Part shown: positions 53,899 to 63,592 of the stretch, piece by piece
How the letters are laid out: each line of letters opens with the position of its first letter
Numbering within the stretch: the stretch's first letter is position 1
NCBI GenBank assembly: GCA_019638285.1
Contig: JAHBUB010000015.1
Coordinates: 1 to 64,000, forward strand
Direction of reading: 5' to 3'
Source of the DNA: Cyclobacteriaceae bacterium
Lineage (GTDB): Bacteria; Bacteroidota; Bacteroidia; Cytophagales; Cyclobacteriaceae
DNA length: 64,000 nucleotides
Translations under genes and position numbers: made by a program
The notes under the pieces: model-generated
What the model was told of the DNA's origin: nothing
The model's database searches: none
What the model saw: the letters and a program-made list of their open reading frames with translations, nothing else

Positions 53899-54102
53899 GA
53901 ATTAAATTTAACAGCAAAGTTCCCCTATTTTAATCACAACATAAAACCCTATGAATAAGTATTGAGATGTAATGTTTTTTAAAAGCATCTAATTTAATAA
54001 AATTGGCTCATGTACTCTGAAGCTATAAAGACAGTTGCAATTCAATTACATTTATTAGTAAACTTTCCATACGACAGGTATTTTTACAAAAAGGTAACCC
54101 AA

Positions 54103-57100
54103 ATGGCCTCCATCAATAATAATTTACATTACCTCTCTGACCCAGAAACTTTCAATGCTTTAACTGAGATGTTTTCTGAACTTACCTGGATTCGCAATAT
54201 GAGTGAGGATAAGGTGGTTTGGTTCGCTTCAAAAGCAAATCAAAAAAAATTTGGTATTCCAAACACAAAAGTAGGTCAGGATTTTTGGTACAGCAAAATT
54301 CATCCAAAAGATAAAGCACAAACATCGGCTAATTTTCAATCAAACCAGATAGATCCCAATATCACGGAATACATTCGAGAATACAGATTCAAAAGTAGCA
54401 ATAACAAATGGCGATACATCCATGATAAAGTAAGGTTTATTCGCAATGCCAAAGGGGTAGCAATTCGAGCAGTAGGAGTTTGGGAGGATATTACTGAAAT
54501 CAAAAATAAAGAAAGAAAGGCAAGGAAGTTAATGCTTGATCTTAAAAAGGATAGAAATCGATTTAGAATCATATCAGAGCTTTCCAATGCTGTCATGTGG
54601 GAAGAAGATCTAAAAAATAATGAGTTATATTGGACGGGAGACGAGAAGACATTAAAAGACTTTGGACTCAACAAGAAGTATTTTCCAACTTCTGACTGGA
54701 TAAATTATATTCACTCAGAAGATCGCGATCGATCAGCCCAGCGGTATAAAGAGGCAATAAATTCAGAAGAGGGAATTTATAGGGATGAATACAGGGTTAT
54801 AAAATCGGATGGTAGTCTGGCGTATGTAATCGATCGTGGATTTATTATACGAGATAAGAATAATGTCCCAATTTCCGCTATTGGAGGGTGGGTTGATATC
54901 ACTAAAGAAAGAGTGCATCAACGGGGTCTGGAGAAATCTCTCAATGAACAAGAGGAACTTAACAAAAAGTTACTGAGGCGAGAAGAGGAATTAGCCACTT
55001 CAGAGGAGGAGTTGCGTTTACTCAATTCTGAATTATTGAAAAATAACAAAGCGCTCACTAATCGTGATCTTATAATTACCAAACTCCAGCACCTCGCTAA
55101 GATTGGGACATGGGAGTATAATCCCAACAATGATCAATTTATAGGTTCGCCCGAGGCTTACGCAATACAAGGCCTAACTGAAGATTATCAATTGAATGTG
55201 GAGAATTTAATTCAGTATTATGATGAAGAGGGGAAAAAAATATTAGTTGATAAGTTAAAGAGGGCTAGAAGCGGAGAAATAGAGCCCTTTGATCTTATTT
55301 TGAAATCCAGTACCCCCATTGGGAAAATAATATGGCTGCGACTTTGTGCTTGGGCAAGCCCCAACGAAAAAGGTCTTCCTTCCATGGTTGGTCTTAGTTA
55401 TGATATAACGCAATTCAAAGAAACAGAAACACTACTAAAGAACAGTGAAGAAAAATTCTTCAACGCCTTTCATGAAAATCCGGATCTAATGATTTTAATG
55501 AGGAAAGAAGATTTGACTATTATTGATATTAATTCAAAAATACATTCTATACTAGCCTATGATCGAAATGAGTTGATGAGTAAACGGGCATCGGATTTTA
55601 GGTTTTTTGCGCATCAGAAAGACAGGGGATATTTCTTTACTCATTTTGACAAAGACGGTCATCTTGAAATGGAAACCGAATTAATAAAAAAGGATGGGGG
55701 ACATATTCAGGCACTGTTGTCATTTAGTAGCTTTCAGGTTGGAGGTATCCCACATGTTATCATGGTGATCAAAGACATTAGTGATCGCAAAATTGCTGAA
55801 GAAAAATTCAGCAGGGTTTTCTACAACAATCCGGACGCCATGATGATCATTCGAAAAGAAGATATGTTGATGGTGGATGTCAATGAAAAAACATATCCAA
55901 TTACTGGTTATCAACGAAGCGATTTTTTAGGGAGATCAATTGCTGATTTTAATACGTTCGTGCACCCTCACGAAAACGAGGAGTTTTGGGAAATATTTAA
56001 TCAGCACTTAAAAGTGGAGATGGAGGTCGAGTGGAGAAAAAAGAGTGGGCAAATTGTCCATATTTTGATTTCAATGGAACAATTGGAAATTTCGGGTGTT
56101 GAACACATGATTGCCATTATGAGTGATGTTTCAGATCGCAAAATTGCAGAAGAAAAATTCAGCACAATATTCTATCACAATCCAGATGCGATGATGCTCA
56201 TACGAAAAAAGGGTATGATCATGGTTGATGTCAACGAAAGATCCTTCCCTATCACGGGTTACAATAGAAGTGAGATTCTGGACAAATCCATCTTGGACTT
56301 TGACATGTTTGTCAACAAGGATGAACAAAATAATTTTTGGAATGTTTTTGAAGCTAACGCCAAAGCAGAGGCTGAGGTTATGTGGAAAAAAAAGAATGGA
56401 CAAATCATTCATGTAATGCTTTCCATGGAGCACCTGAATATAGGCGGTGTTGATCACATCATTGCCATGATAAAGGATATCTCAGCACGAAAAAGCGCTG
56501 AAGAAAGATTTACGAAAGCGTTCAACTTAAGTCCTGACCTCATGCTCATTTTTCGTGAACGTGACCTTGTGCTTGTTGAATGCAATAAACACGTGGAAGA
56601 AATATCAGGATATAAACGGGAGGAAATAATTGGAAGATCAGCGATGGATTTTGATTTGTGGGCCAATCCAGAAGATAGGATCAAGCACAATGAATTATAT
56701 TTTAATCGCGACAATTCAGTATTCATGGAAAGCATTTTCCTGAGGAAAGACAAATCTACCTACTATGGAAATATTTCCTCAAAGCGAATCAACCTGCAAG
56801 GCGAAGACCACATGCTTGTAATCGTCAGGGACATTACAGAAAGAAAAATAGCTGAACAAAAAATCATTGAAAGCGAGGCAAATATCTATGCAGTAATCAA
56901 CAACTCTAATCTTGTGGTGTGGTCAGTAGACCTTGACTATAAGGTGATAAAAGCGAATAATCGATTTGAGGAATTCATGCGCGAGAACTATCAAGTAAAG
57001 GTGGTGCAGGGGCAAAAGATTACACCAGAGGATCCTACAATTGATGAAAAGCTAAGTAGTACTTGGGTACCACGTTATGAACGCGTACTGGCTGGAGAAA

Positions 57101-57885
57101 AGTATCGAGTGACAGAAAAGCTCAAAGACAAGTATATTGAGTTCTCACTGGGGCCAATATTAGATAATGGACAATTTATAGGAATTGTAGTGTTTGCGGA
57201 GGATATCACTGAGAGAATAAAACAAGAACAGGAATTAAAGAGTGCCCTTAACAAAGTAGTGGAATTCAAGCTCATGGCCCTGCGGTCTGTAATGAATCCA
57301 CACTTCTTTTTCAATGCCCTTAATTCTATTCAATATTTTATCGCACAAAATGATAGGCAAAATGCGATTAATTATCTGTCCACATTTTCAAAATTGATTC
57401 GCGGCATCCTGGAGCACTCTGTCAGCAATTCCATTACCATAAACAAAGAGGTTGATCAACTTAATAATTACATTGTATTGGAACAGTTACGATTTGAAGA
57501 TAAATTCAATTATGAGATCGTAGTTGATAAAAGTATTGATATTGATAATGTCGAAATTCCTTCATTACTAATACAGCCTTATGTAGAAAATGCCATTATT
57601 CATGGCTTATATAATAAGAAAGAGCACGGCTTTCTGAAAATATCTATTACTCAGGAAAATAACACCATACTTTTAGAGGTTAGGGACAATGGTGTCGGAC
57701 GCGTTGCCGCTAAAAATTTTCAGGATAAGAACCATCCAGGTCACAAGTCGCTTGGAACAGCTATCACAGAGGAAAGGATGAGCCTGATTAATAGTCAGTA
57801 CCGGGTTTCCTTTGAGGTAATCGATCTCTACAACGAAAGTAACGAACCAGAAGGCACCTGCGTAACCATCCGATTAAAGAGTTAA
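54103..57885 (+). CDS. LytS-type histidine kinase with about eight PAS domains
   Basis: A 1260-residue soluble kinase. Three divergent PAS domains (residues about 20-440, with a coiled coil near 270-325) are followed by four tandem PAS units starting at residues 449, 566, 683 and 800, each 117 residues apart (the last is 118). A further PAS precedes the histidine kinase domain of the LytS/YehU type: the phospho-accepting His1067 is in MNPHFFFNALNSI, with N-box ENAIIHGL and G-box DNGVGR. The ATG at 54103 has an AAGGT upstream; an upstream in-frame ATG at 54010 would add 31 residues that do not look like a domain. No membrane segment is seen, so it should sense cytosolic signals. Confidence 0.88.
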   Translation: MASINNNLHYLSDPETFNALTEMFSELTWIRNMSEDKVVWFASKANQKKFGIPNTKVGQDFWYSKIHPKDKAQTSANFQSNQIDPNITEYIREYRFKSSNNKWRYIHDKVRFIRNAKGVAIRAVGVWEDITEIKNKERKARKLMLDLKKDRNRFRIISELSNAVMWEEDLKNNELYWTGDEKTLKDFGLNKKYFPTSDWINYIHSEDRDRSAQRYKEAINSEEGIYRDEYRVIKSDGSLAYVIDRGFIIRDKNNVPISAIGGWVDITKERVHQRGLEKSLNEQEELNKKLLRREEELATSEEELRLLNSELLKNNKALTNRDLIITKLQHLAKIGTWEYNPNNDQFIGSPEAYAIQGLTEDYQLNVENLIQYYDEEGKKILVDKLKRARSGEIEPFDLILKSSTPIGKIIWLRLCAWASPNEKGLPSMVGLSYDITQFKETETLLKNSEEKFFNAFHENPDLMILMRKEDLTIIDINSKIHSILAYDRNELMSKRASDFRFFAHQKDRGYFFTHFDKDGHLEMETELIKKDGGHIQALLSFSSFQVGGIPHVIMVIKDISDRKIAEEKFSRVFYNNPDAMMIIRKEDMLMVDVNEKTYPITGYQRSDFLGRSIADFNTFVHPHENEEFWEIFNQHLKVEMEVEWRKKSGQIVHILISMEQLEISGVEHMIAIMSDVSDRKIAEEKFSTIFYHNPDAMMLIRKKGMIMVDVNERSFPITGYNRSEILDKSILDFDMFVNKDEQNNFWNVFEANAKAEAEVMWKKKNGQIIHVMLSMEHLNIGGVDHIIAMIKDISARKSAEERFTKAFNLSPDLMLIFRERDLVLVECNKHVEEISGYKREEIIGRSAMDFDLWANPEDRIKHNELYFNRDNSVFMESIFLRKDKSTYYGNISSKRINLQGEDHMLVIVRDITERKIAEQKIIESEANIYAVINNSNLVVWSVDLDYKVIKANNRFEEFMRENYQVKVVQGQKITPEDPTIDEKLSSTWVPRYERVLAGEKYRVTEKLKDKYIEFSLGPILDNGQFIGIVVFAEDITERIKQEQELKSALNKVVEFKLMALRSVMNPHFFFNALNSIQYFIAQNDRQNAINYLSTFSKLIRGILEHSVSNSITINKEVDQLNNYIVLEQLRFEDKFNYEIVVDKSIDIDNVEIPSLLIQPYVENAIIHGLYNKKEHGFLKISITQENNTILLEVRDNGVGRVAAKNFQDKNHPGHKSLGTAITEERMSLINSQYRVSFEVIDLYNESNEPEGTCVTIRLKS

Positions 57886-57916
57886 TAAATATTTCATTTT
57901 AGAGAGAAATTATATT

Positions 57917-60367
57917 TCAAACCGTCTGATAAGAAATTCTAATGTTTACCTTCGTTCCACAGGGGCCGGACTGATTCATTAAATCTTCAATTTCAAATGC
58001 AGTTTTTATATTCTGATTAATGAGTTTTAATCGTTCTTCTGTAATACCAATTCCCATGGATTCATGAGTTGGCAGATTATATTTTTGTAATTTCATCGCT
58101 GCCTCTCTACCCACTCCATTGTCTACAATTTCAAAAACTAAAACATCTTCCAATCTTTCAATATTTATAGACAACTCGCCACTTTCTTGCCGATTATAGA
58201 GACCGTGTAGAATTGCATTTTCTACATATGGTTGTATCAATAAAGAGGGTATAAGAATAGCTTCCGTTTCCAGATCAGCTCCAACAGACAAATTAAAAGT
58301 AAACTTATTCTCAAAACGCGTCATCTCTAAGTTAACGTAATTCTTCAACATTTCAATTTCATCAGAGAGCCTAATTTCATTCTTGACCGAATGTGTAAGA
58401 ATACTTCTTACCAATTTGGAGAAAGTAGATAAGTAATTAATGGCATTCAACCGGTCGTTCTTCGCAATAAAAAACTGGATAGAATTCAGCACGTTGAAAA
58501 TAAAGTGTGGGCTCATCGCTGACCGAAGTGCCATCAACTTAAGTTCTCCGATTTTTTTATTAGCCTCTGCCAATTCCTTGTTATGCGAAATTCGCTCCGT
58601 AATATCATCTGCAAATACACTCACACCAATTACTTTATCCTTTTCGATAATAGGACTAAGGGAGTATTGCAGGTCTATTCCAAAGCGGGTCTCCTCAAAT
58701 GTGATGCGGTTACCTGCGAGTGCATTTAAATAGTGTGGTGTCCATTCATCGGTGATCGCTCCCAGTTGTGGGCCATTTAAGTGCGCAAAAACCTTCAAAC
58801 CAACTTCCAATTTGACTCCATAATGTTCTTGAATATATGTTGCATACTGATTGTTGAACATCAACAGATTGAAATTCTTATCAACAGACCAAATCATGAG
58901 CTCCGTATTGTTAATGGTCGCTTTCATATTGGCCTCATATATTAACAATTGCTCTTTTGCCAATTTAGTAGCTGTAATGTTTTCTATCTGGGATACAAAA
59001 TAAAGCGGAGAACCATCTATATCTTTTATGAGAGAAACATTCGTGTTCACCCAAACAATATCACCATTACAATGAAGGTATCGTTTCTCACACTGAAAGG
59101 TAATTTGTTCACCTCGCAACAATTGTTGCTGAAAATGAAAGTCCTTGCCTGCGTCTTCGAGAAAAGTAATATCTTCTACAGACTTATTTAAAAGTTGTTC
59201 CTCAGTATATCCGACCATCTGGCACAACGCCCTGTTTACTTTTAAATATTTAGTATCAGTTGAAATCAGCGCCATTCCGGTAGCTGAATTTTCAAAAGCC
59301 CCTCTGAATCTTGCTTCGCTTAGTGCAATTTGGTGTTGCGCTTCTCGGAGTTGGGTCACATCGCGGGCGATCACCAGCATTTTGTCCTCTTGCAGCTTCT
59401 TTACATTTGACTCCACTTCAATAATAGAGTTATCGCTTCGTCTCATTCTTCGTTGACTTAGCAAATGTGCCCCACGTTGTATTTCACTATATCTCATGGG
59501 GTTTAATGCCAATTGTACAGGATCCATCAAATCTTCTACATTCAAATTCATCAATTCATCCTTGGAATACCCAAAGGTGGTACACCAGCTTTCGTTTACA
59601 TCAATGAAATTTCCATTAAAATCAACTATCGCAATAAAATCAGATGCTTGCTCGAACAATGAGCGATACTTGTTCTCACTTACCCCTAACAATTGAAGAT
59701 TGTTGGTTAGTTTTTCATTCAGCTTGTAAACCTCAGCCTCCGCTTGTTGTTTTATTACCTCATTTTTTCTCGCTAACTCAGTTAATAGCTCCCGATTGAT
59801 TTCTTCATTTTTTTCAACCACACTTTTCAAAAGAATCAATGTCAAACCAATGGTCATCATGGTAATCAAAGCTCTTATATTGTTGAACGAATAAAAGACG
59901 TCTGTCATTACATTTTGAATGTACTGCGAACGAAACAGCATGAATATTCGATCAAAAAACAAGATGGATAAAACCGAGGCTGAAAGACCTAAACTTAGCC
60001 AAAGTCGATTTTTAAGATTAAAAATTAGAAATGGAAAACAAAACCCAGCCAACAGGAATAGCCTAAGTCCCACGAATGAGGAAGGAGACATTAATTCGCC
60101 AGACTCCAGATCCAGAATGCTTAATCCAAAAACAATAAACGGTGTAAGCCAACTCAATAAAATTCTACTGAATACAACTGCTCCAAAACGGTTCAATAGC
60201 AAAGGAAGCAAGAAAAGCAAAGAGCCAACGGCCAGCCGAATGGAGACAGGTATATTAGGTCCGTAGTATAAATAATAAGCCAATACAAGAAGGAGCAAGG
60301 CCGAAGATGTAATGAGGGAAGTGTAATTGGACAATATTACGTTCCTTTTCTCCGATTTTGAATCCAC
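57917..60367 (-). CDS. LytS-type membrane sensor histidine kinase with PAS domains
   Basis: An 816-residue kinase. Residues about 15-185 form six or so membrane helices. A coiled coil (residues 185-225) precedes three PAS domains (about 228-345, 350-470 and 475-600). The kinase has His621 in SPHFIFNVLNSI, then ENAILHGL and DNGVGREAAM. The C-terminal 250 residues are clearly paralogous to the convergent kinase. The start is GTG at 60367; no in-frame ATG lies between it and the upstream stop. It diverges from the LytTR regulator, its likely partner. Confidence 0.88.
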   Translation of the reverse strand: MDSKSEKRNVILSNYTSLITSSALLLLVLAYYLYYGPNIPVSIRLAVGSLLFLLPLLLNRFGAVVFSRILLSWLTPFIVFGLSILDLESGELMSPSSFVGLRLFLLAGFCFPFLIFNLKNRLWLSLGLSASVLSILFFDRIFMLFRSQYIQNVMTDVFYSFNNIRALITMMTIGLTLILLKSVVEKNEEINRELLTELARKNEVIKQQAEAEVYKLNEKLTNNLQLLGVSENKYRSLFEQASDFIAIVDFNGNFIDVNESWCTTFGYSKDELMNLNVEDLMDPVQLALNPMRYSEIQRGAHLLSQRRMRRSDNSIIEVESNVKKLQEDKMLVIARDVTQLREAQHQIALSEARFRGAFENSATGMALISTDTKYLKVNRALCQMVGYTEEQLLNKSVEDITFLEDAGKDFHFQQQLLRGEQITFQCEKRYLHCNGDIVWVNTNVSLIKDIDGSPLYFVSQIENITATKLAKEQLLIYEANMKATINNTELMIWSVDKNFNLLMFNNQYATYIQEHYGVKLEVGLKVFAHLNGPQLGAITDEWTPHYLNALAGNRITFEETRFGIDLQYSLSPIIEKDKVIGVSVFADDITERISHNKELAEANKKIGELKLMALRSAMSPHFIFNVLNSIQFFIAKNDRLNAINYLSTFSKLVRSILTHSVKNEIRLSDEIEMLKNYVNLEMTRFENKFTFNLSVGADLETEAILIPSLLIQPYVENAILHGLYNRQESGELSINIERLEDVLVFEIVDNGVGREAAMKLQKYNLPTHESMGIGITEERLKLINQNIKTAFEIEDLMNQSGPCGTKVNIRISYQTV

Positions 60368-60543
60368 GTAAGAGGTGCCGAGATTGTAAGTTTCCGTAAA
60401 ATTTGCTTCATTTTACCTCTAAAATATATGAAATTGAGTTAAGTCTTTGCATTCATCTTATTTTGTTTGGCCCAGGCCTTTCTGACATGACCAATAGAAA
60501 AAATGGAGTTGTAAATATCTGGAGTTTCTTAAAAATTTGAAGT

Positions 60544-60551
60544 TATATTTG
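60544..60551 (+). promoter_or_regulatory. candidate -7 element very close to the LytTR start
   Basis: TATATTTG is an exact TAnnTTTG match ending five bases before the ATG at 60557. If used, transcription would start at or next to the start codon, giving a leaderless mRNA. A -33 element is not evident, so support is limited. Confidence 0.35.
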
Positions 60552-60556
60552 GCTTT

Positions 60557-61306
60557 ATGTTAAAGTGCATCATTGTAGACGATGAGTTTAAAAGTAGAGA
60601 GAGTCTTCGTATTCTTATACAGGATTTTTGCGAGGGTGTTGAGATATGTGCGCTCTGCCAAAATGTAGATGAGGGGATCAATGCTATTAAAGCACATAAG
60701 CCAGAGGTCGCTTTTTTAGATATCCAGATGCAGCGCGAAAGTGGGTTTGACTTATTGACCCGAGTTGATGGGATTAATTTTGAGGTAATATTTACCACAG
60801 CTCATTCAGAATATGCTATTAAAGCATTTAAATTCTCTGCCATTGATTACCTGCTGAAACCAATCGATATTGAAGAGCTAAAAAGAGCACTGGACAAAGT
60901 CAATAAAAAGATGGATGAAAATGTGTCTGCAAAGCTCAAGAACCTGGTTCAGCATTTACGGTTACCTCCATCCGGAATGCACAAACTTGCTCTTCCCACA
61001 CTTGAAGGTCTCATTTTTGTTATGGTGAGCGATATTCTTTATTGCGAAGCTTCCAGCAATTACACAGAAATTTTCATGCAGGATGGTAAAAAACACCTGG
61101 TCAGCCGTACTCTCAAGGAGTACGATGAATTACTTATCGATCATAACTTTTATCGTATTCACAACTCCTACCTTATTAATCTAAATGCCGTAAAGAAGTA
61201 CATCCGTGGAGAAGGGGGGTATGTTATTATGAATAATGACCAGTCCCTCAACGTCTCCAAACGAAAAAAAGATGGCTTCCTTGAAAAAATAGGTACCAAA
61301 GGCTAG
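60557..61306 (+). CDS. LytTR family response regulator
   Basis: A 249-residue regulator. The receiver domain has the acidic pair Asp8-Asp9, phospho-acceptor Asp55 in AFLDIQM, a threonine in TTAHSEYAI and the lysine in YLLKPID. The LytTR DNA-binding domain spans residues about 145-245 (CEASSNYTEIFMQDGKKHLV and RIHNSYLINLNAVKKYIRG). LytS-type kinases with LytTR regulators are standard partners; the adjacent divergent kinase is the best candidate, with the convergent paralogue as a second input. Confidence 0.93.
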   Translation: MLKCIIVDDEFKSRESLRILIQDFCEGVEICALCQNVDEGINAIKAHKPEVAFLDIQMQRESGFDLLTRVDGINFEVIFTTAHSEYAIKAFKFSAIDYLLKPIDIEELKRALDKVNKKMDENVSAKLKNLVQHLRLPPSGMHKLALPTLEGLIFVMVSDILYCEASSNYTEIFMQDGKKHLVSRTLKEYDELLIDHNFYRIHNSYLINLNAVKKYIRGEGGYVIMNNDQSLNVSKRKKDGFLEKIGTKG

Positions 61307-61846
61307 TTTTTCATCTCCCCCACTATAAATATGGGTAAGCGTAAAATTCAATGATTACCAGTACGTACCCTATGTAATTGCTTCTTCAATTGCTGTCGTT
61401 AATCAAGCCCCACATTAAAGTGATCTGTAACCAGTCGCAGAACAGTCAATTATAATAGCATAATAATAAATAGAATTTATTCTCCATCTCCTTATATCCC
61501 ATTCTATCTTACTTTCTTGTTGTGCTCTGAAATTTTCTTTGGTCCATAAAAGAGGGTGTTAAGAGAGGAGCCAAAATGTTTTTCCCCAATAAATGGAAGC
61601 AACGAAAAATTCTCGTCTGTTTCCAATTTTTATTTGGTCATCTCTTCTGTAGTCCACATCATATTCTGCCAACAAATCTGGTGGCTGCTCGTGTATATTG
61701 TGATTTTCTGATTCGCATCTCTCTAAAGATTCAAGTCATTTCCTCACCTACTAAGCCATTGCCGCCACCTACTCATCCGCGGTAGTCCACCCTATCCTGA
61801 TCCAGTAATCTTGTGTCATAATTAATGTTAAACAAGCAATCAAAAC
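61307..61846. other. 540-bp intergenic region with no recognised gene
   Basis: AT-rich sequence between the LytTR gene and the porin. A 69-codon frame at 61576-61785 has an unusual composition and no credible start context, and I do not call it. I saw no tRNA, strong terminator or palindromic repeat. TAATCTTG at 61806-61813 is a one-mismatch -7 candidate for the porin. LytTR binding sites may be present but cannot be identified by eye. Confidence 0.5.
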
Positions 61847-63019
61847 ATGAAAACAAGATTAAAATTTCTAACATTGGTAATTCTGGCAGGATCGACATTG
61901 CACTCTTTTGCCCAGGATACCAAAATTCGATTTTTTGGGCAACCAGTAATTACGAATTACAAGACAACTGAAAAAAATCAATTTAACGGTGTAAACGGAT
62001 CAGGTGAATACATTAAAAGTGATACCACCTACAAATCTGAATCCAATTTTAACACCGGAAATTTCGTACTATTTGTTACCTCACAATTGAGTGAACGCTT
62101 GTCCGTATTAGGCGAAGCGAACTTCAACAATGACAAAAAAGATTTCGAATTTGAAATGCAACGCCTAATGGTGCGTTATTACATCCAGGATTATTTCAGC
62201 GTACGAGTAGGCAAAATGTTTACTCCTATTGGATACTGGAACAATCAGTATACAATGGGATTGGTATTGCAGCCAACCATCCAAAGACCATTTGCAATTC
62301 GTCCCATTAGCGAAGGTGGCCCATTACAGTATCGTGATATAGGTGTGCAATTTGAAGGTGACAACATCACAAATACGCGTTTTTCCTACAAGCTCTTCCT
62401 GGGAAACGGTATCGGTTACTACGGATCGGATGACAAAAATGATGATCACATTGCAGTAACTGCTCAGGTGGGCGCAGAGCCCATCGATGGTCTCAAAATT
62501 TTAGCCTCCACAATGATGGACAGAATTGAAAAAGGTAGACCAAATCCAAATGGCACTATCTCTTCCCTACCTGACAATGGAGATTTGCAACTTTTTGTCG
62601 CCTCGTTGGCTTACATGAACCCCACAAAGAAACCAGAGTTCATTGCTGAGTTACTAAGCCAGACAAGCAAGTTTGACAATCTCGGGAGTTACAGCAGTCA
62701 TTCTTACTATATATACGGAGGCTACAAAATAACCGACAAGGTTACACCTTATGCGATGTACAACTACACACAAGCCGGACGATCAACCACCGAAGGTGAT
62801 TTGTATTTTGCCCCAATTCCTGTACAGGTTAATCAGATTACGCTAGGAATTCGCTACAAATTAAATTCCAACTTCGTTTTAAAGGCAGAATATGAAACAG
62901 AGACTAATAAGCAATTCTATCAGGACATTGTTGTTCCCGGTTTTGGTAAAACGGATAATGGATTTGTAAACACTGTGAAAAACAATCGTGTACGTATACA
63001 ATTTGCATTTGCATTTTAA
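61847..63019 (+). CDS. OprP/OprO-like porin
   Basis: A 390-residue exported barrel with signal peptide RLKFLTLVILAGSTLHSFAQ. The strands VRVGKMFTPIGYWNNQY and RYYIQDYFS and the C-terminal RVRIQFAFAF are typical of phosphate-selective porin-like proteins (OprO/P family) as annotated in Bacteroidota. Selectivity for phosphate is not proven by sequence. It starts a set with a short binding protein and a membrane sensor. Confidence 0.8.
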   Translation: MKTRLKFLTLVILAGSTLHSFAQDTKIRFFGQPVITNYKTTEKNQFNGVNGSGEYIKSDTTYKSESNFNTGNFVLFVTSQLSERLSVLGEANFNNDKKDFEFEMQRLMVRYYIQDYFSVRVGKMFTPIGYWNNQYTMGLVLQPTIQRPFAIRPISEGGPLQYRDIGVQFEGDNITNTRFSYKLFLGNGIGYYGSDDKNDDHIAVTAQVGAEPIDGLKILASTMMDRIEKGRPNPNGTISSLPDNGDLQLFVASLAYMNPTKKPEFIAELLSQTSKFDNLGSYSSHSYYIYGGYKITDKVTPYAMYNYTQAGRSTTEGDLYFAPIPVQVNQITLGIRYKLNSNFVLKAEYETETNKQFYQDIVVPGFGKTDNGFVNTVKNNRVRIQFAFAF

Positions 63020-63049
63020 TTCAAATATCCAATTACAAACTATTAAACA

Positions 63050-63496
63050 ATGAAAAAGATATTAATACTCGTGCCAATGCTATTCATTATGCTAACTGCA
63101 TTTGCACCGGCAGCCTCTGAAATAGCAGTTATCGTTAACAATGAGAACACTGTAGATAAGCTGACGCCAGGAGAAGTAAAATTATATTGGCTAAGAAAGA
63201 TTAAAAAAAGATGGCCAGATATCAACAAGAACATTAAGCCTGCAGATAGAAAATCAAAATGTTCAGAGCAGGATACCTTTTACGAATCTGTATTGGGAAT
63301 GTCGGCCAATGATGTGGAGACATACTTCACGCAAAAGCAGTATGAAAACGCTGAAAAACCTCAAGATAAATTTTCCTCTGACGACTCAATCATTGATTTC
63401 GTAGCAGGCGAACCAGGAGCTATAGGCTTTGTGAATGTTTCTTCACTATCAGCTGCTGCCAAATCTAAAGTAAAAGTAGTACTCATCGTAAAATAA
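63050..63496 (+). CDS. PstS-like periplasmic binding protein, short form
   Basis: A 148-residue exported protein. The signal (KKILILVPMLFIMLTAFAPA) precedes SEIAVIVNNENTVDKLTPGE, which resembles the first strand and loop of PstS-like phosphate-binding proteins, and PGAIGFVNVSSLSA, which resembles the late GYV/GF motif of that family. At 148 residues it is about half the size of PstS, and no PstC, PstA or PstB gene follows, so it is unlikely to feed a standard ABC importer. It follows the porin by 30 bases. Confidence 0.75.
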   Translation: MKKILILVPMLFIMLTAFAPAASEIAVIVNNENTVDKLTPGEVKLYWLRKIKKRWPDINKNIKPADRKSKCSEQDTFYESVLGMSANDVETYFTQKQYENAEKPQDKFSSDDSIIDFVAGEPGAIGFVNVSSLSAAAKSKVKVVLIVK

Positions 63497-63592
63497 TAAT
63501 AGAAATGGGTTCAGGGTTTAAGGATCGGTAACAGTAACGGTCCTTACCCTCTACACTAAGTAAGAAGTAAAAACAATTGTAAATCAACATTT

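Noticed and set aside
61576-61785. 69-codon frame in the large gap before the porin
   Set aside because: Composition is unlike neighbouring proteins, no domain or signal is seen, and the frame is short in AT-rich sequence. Probably chance.
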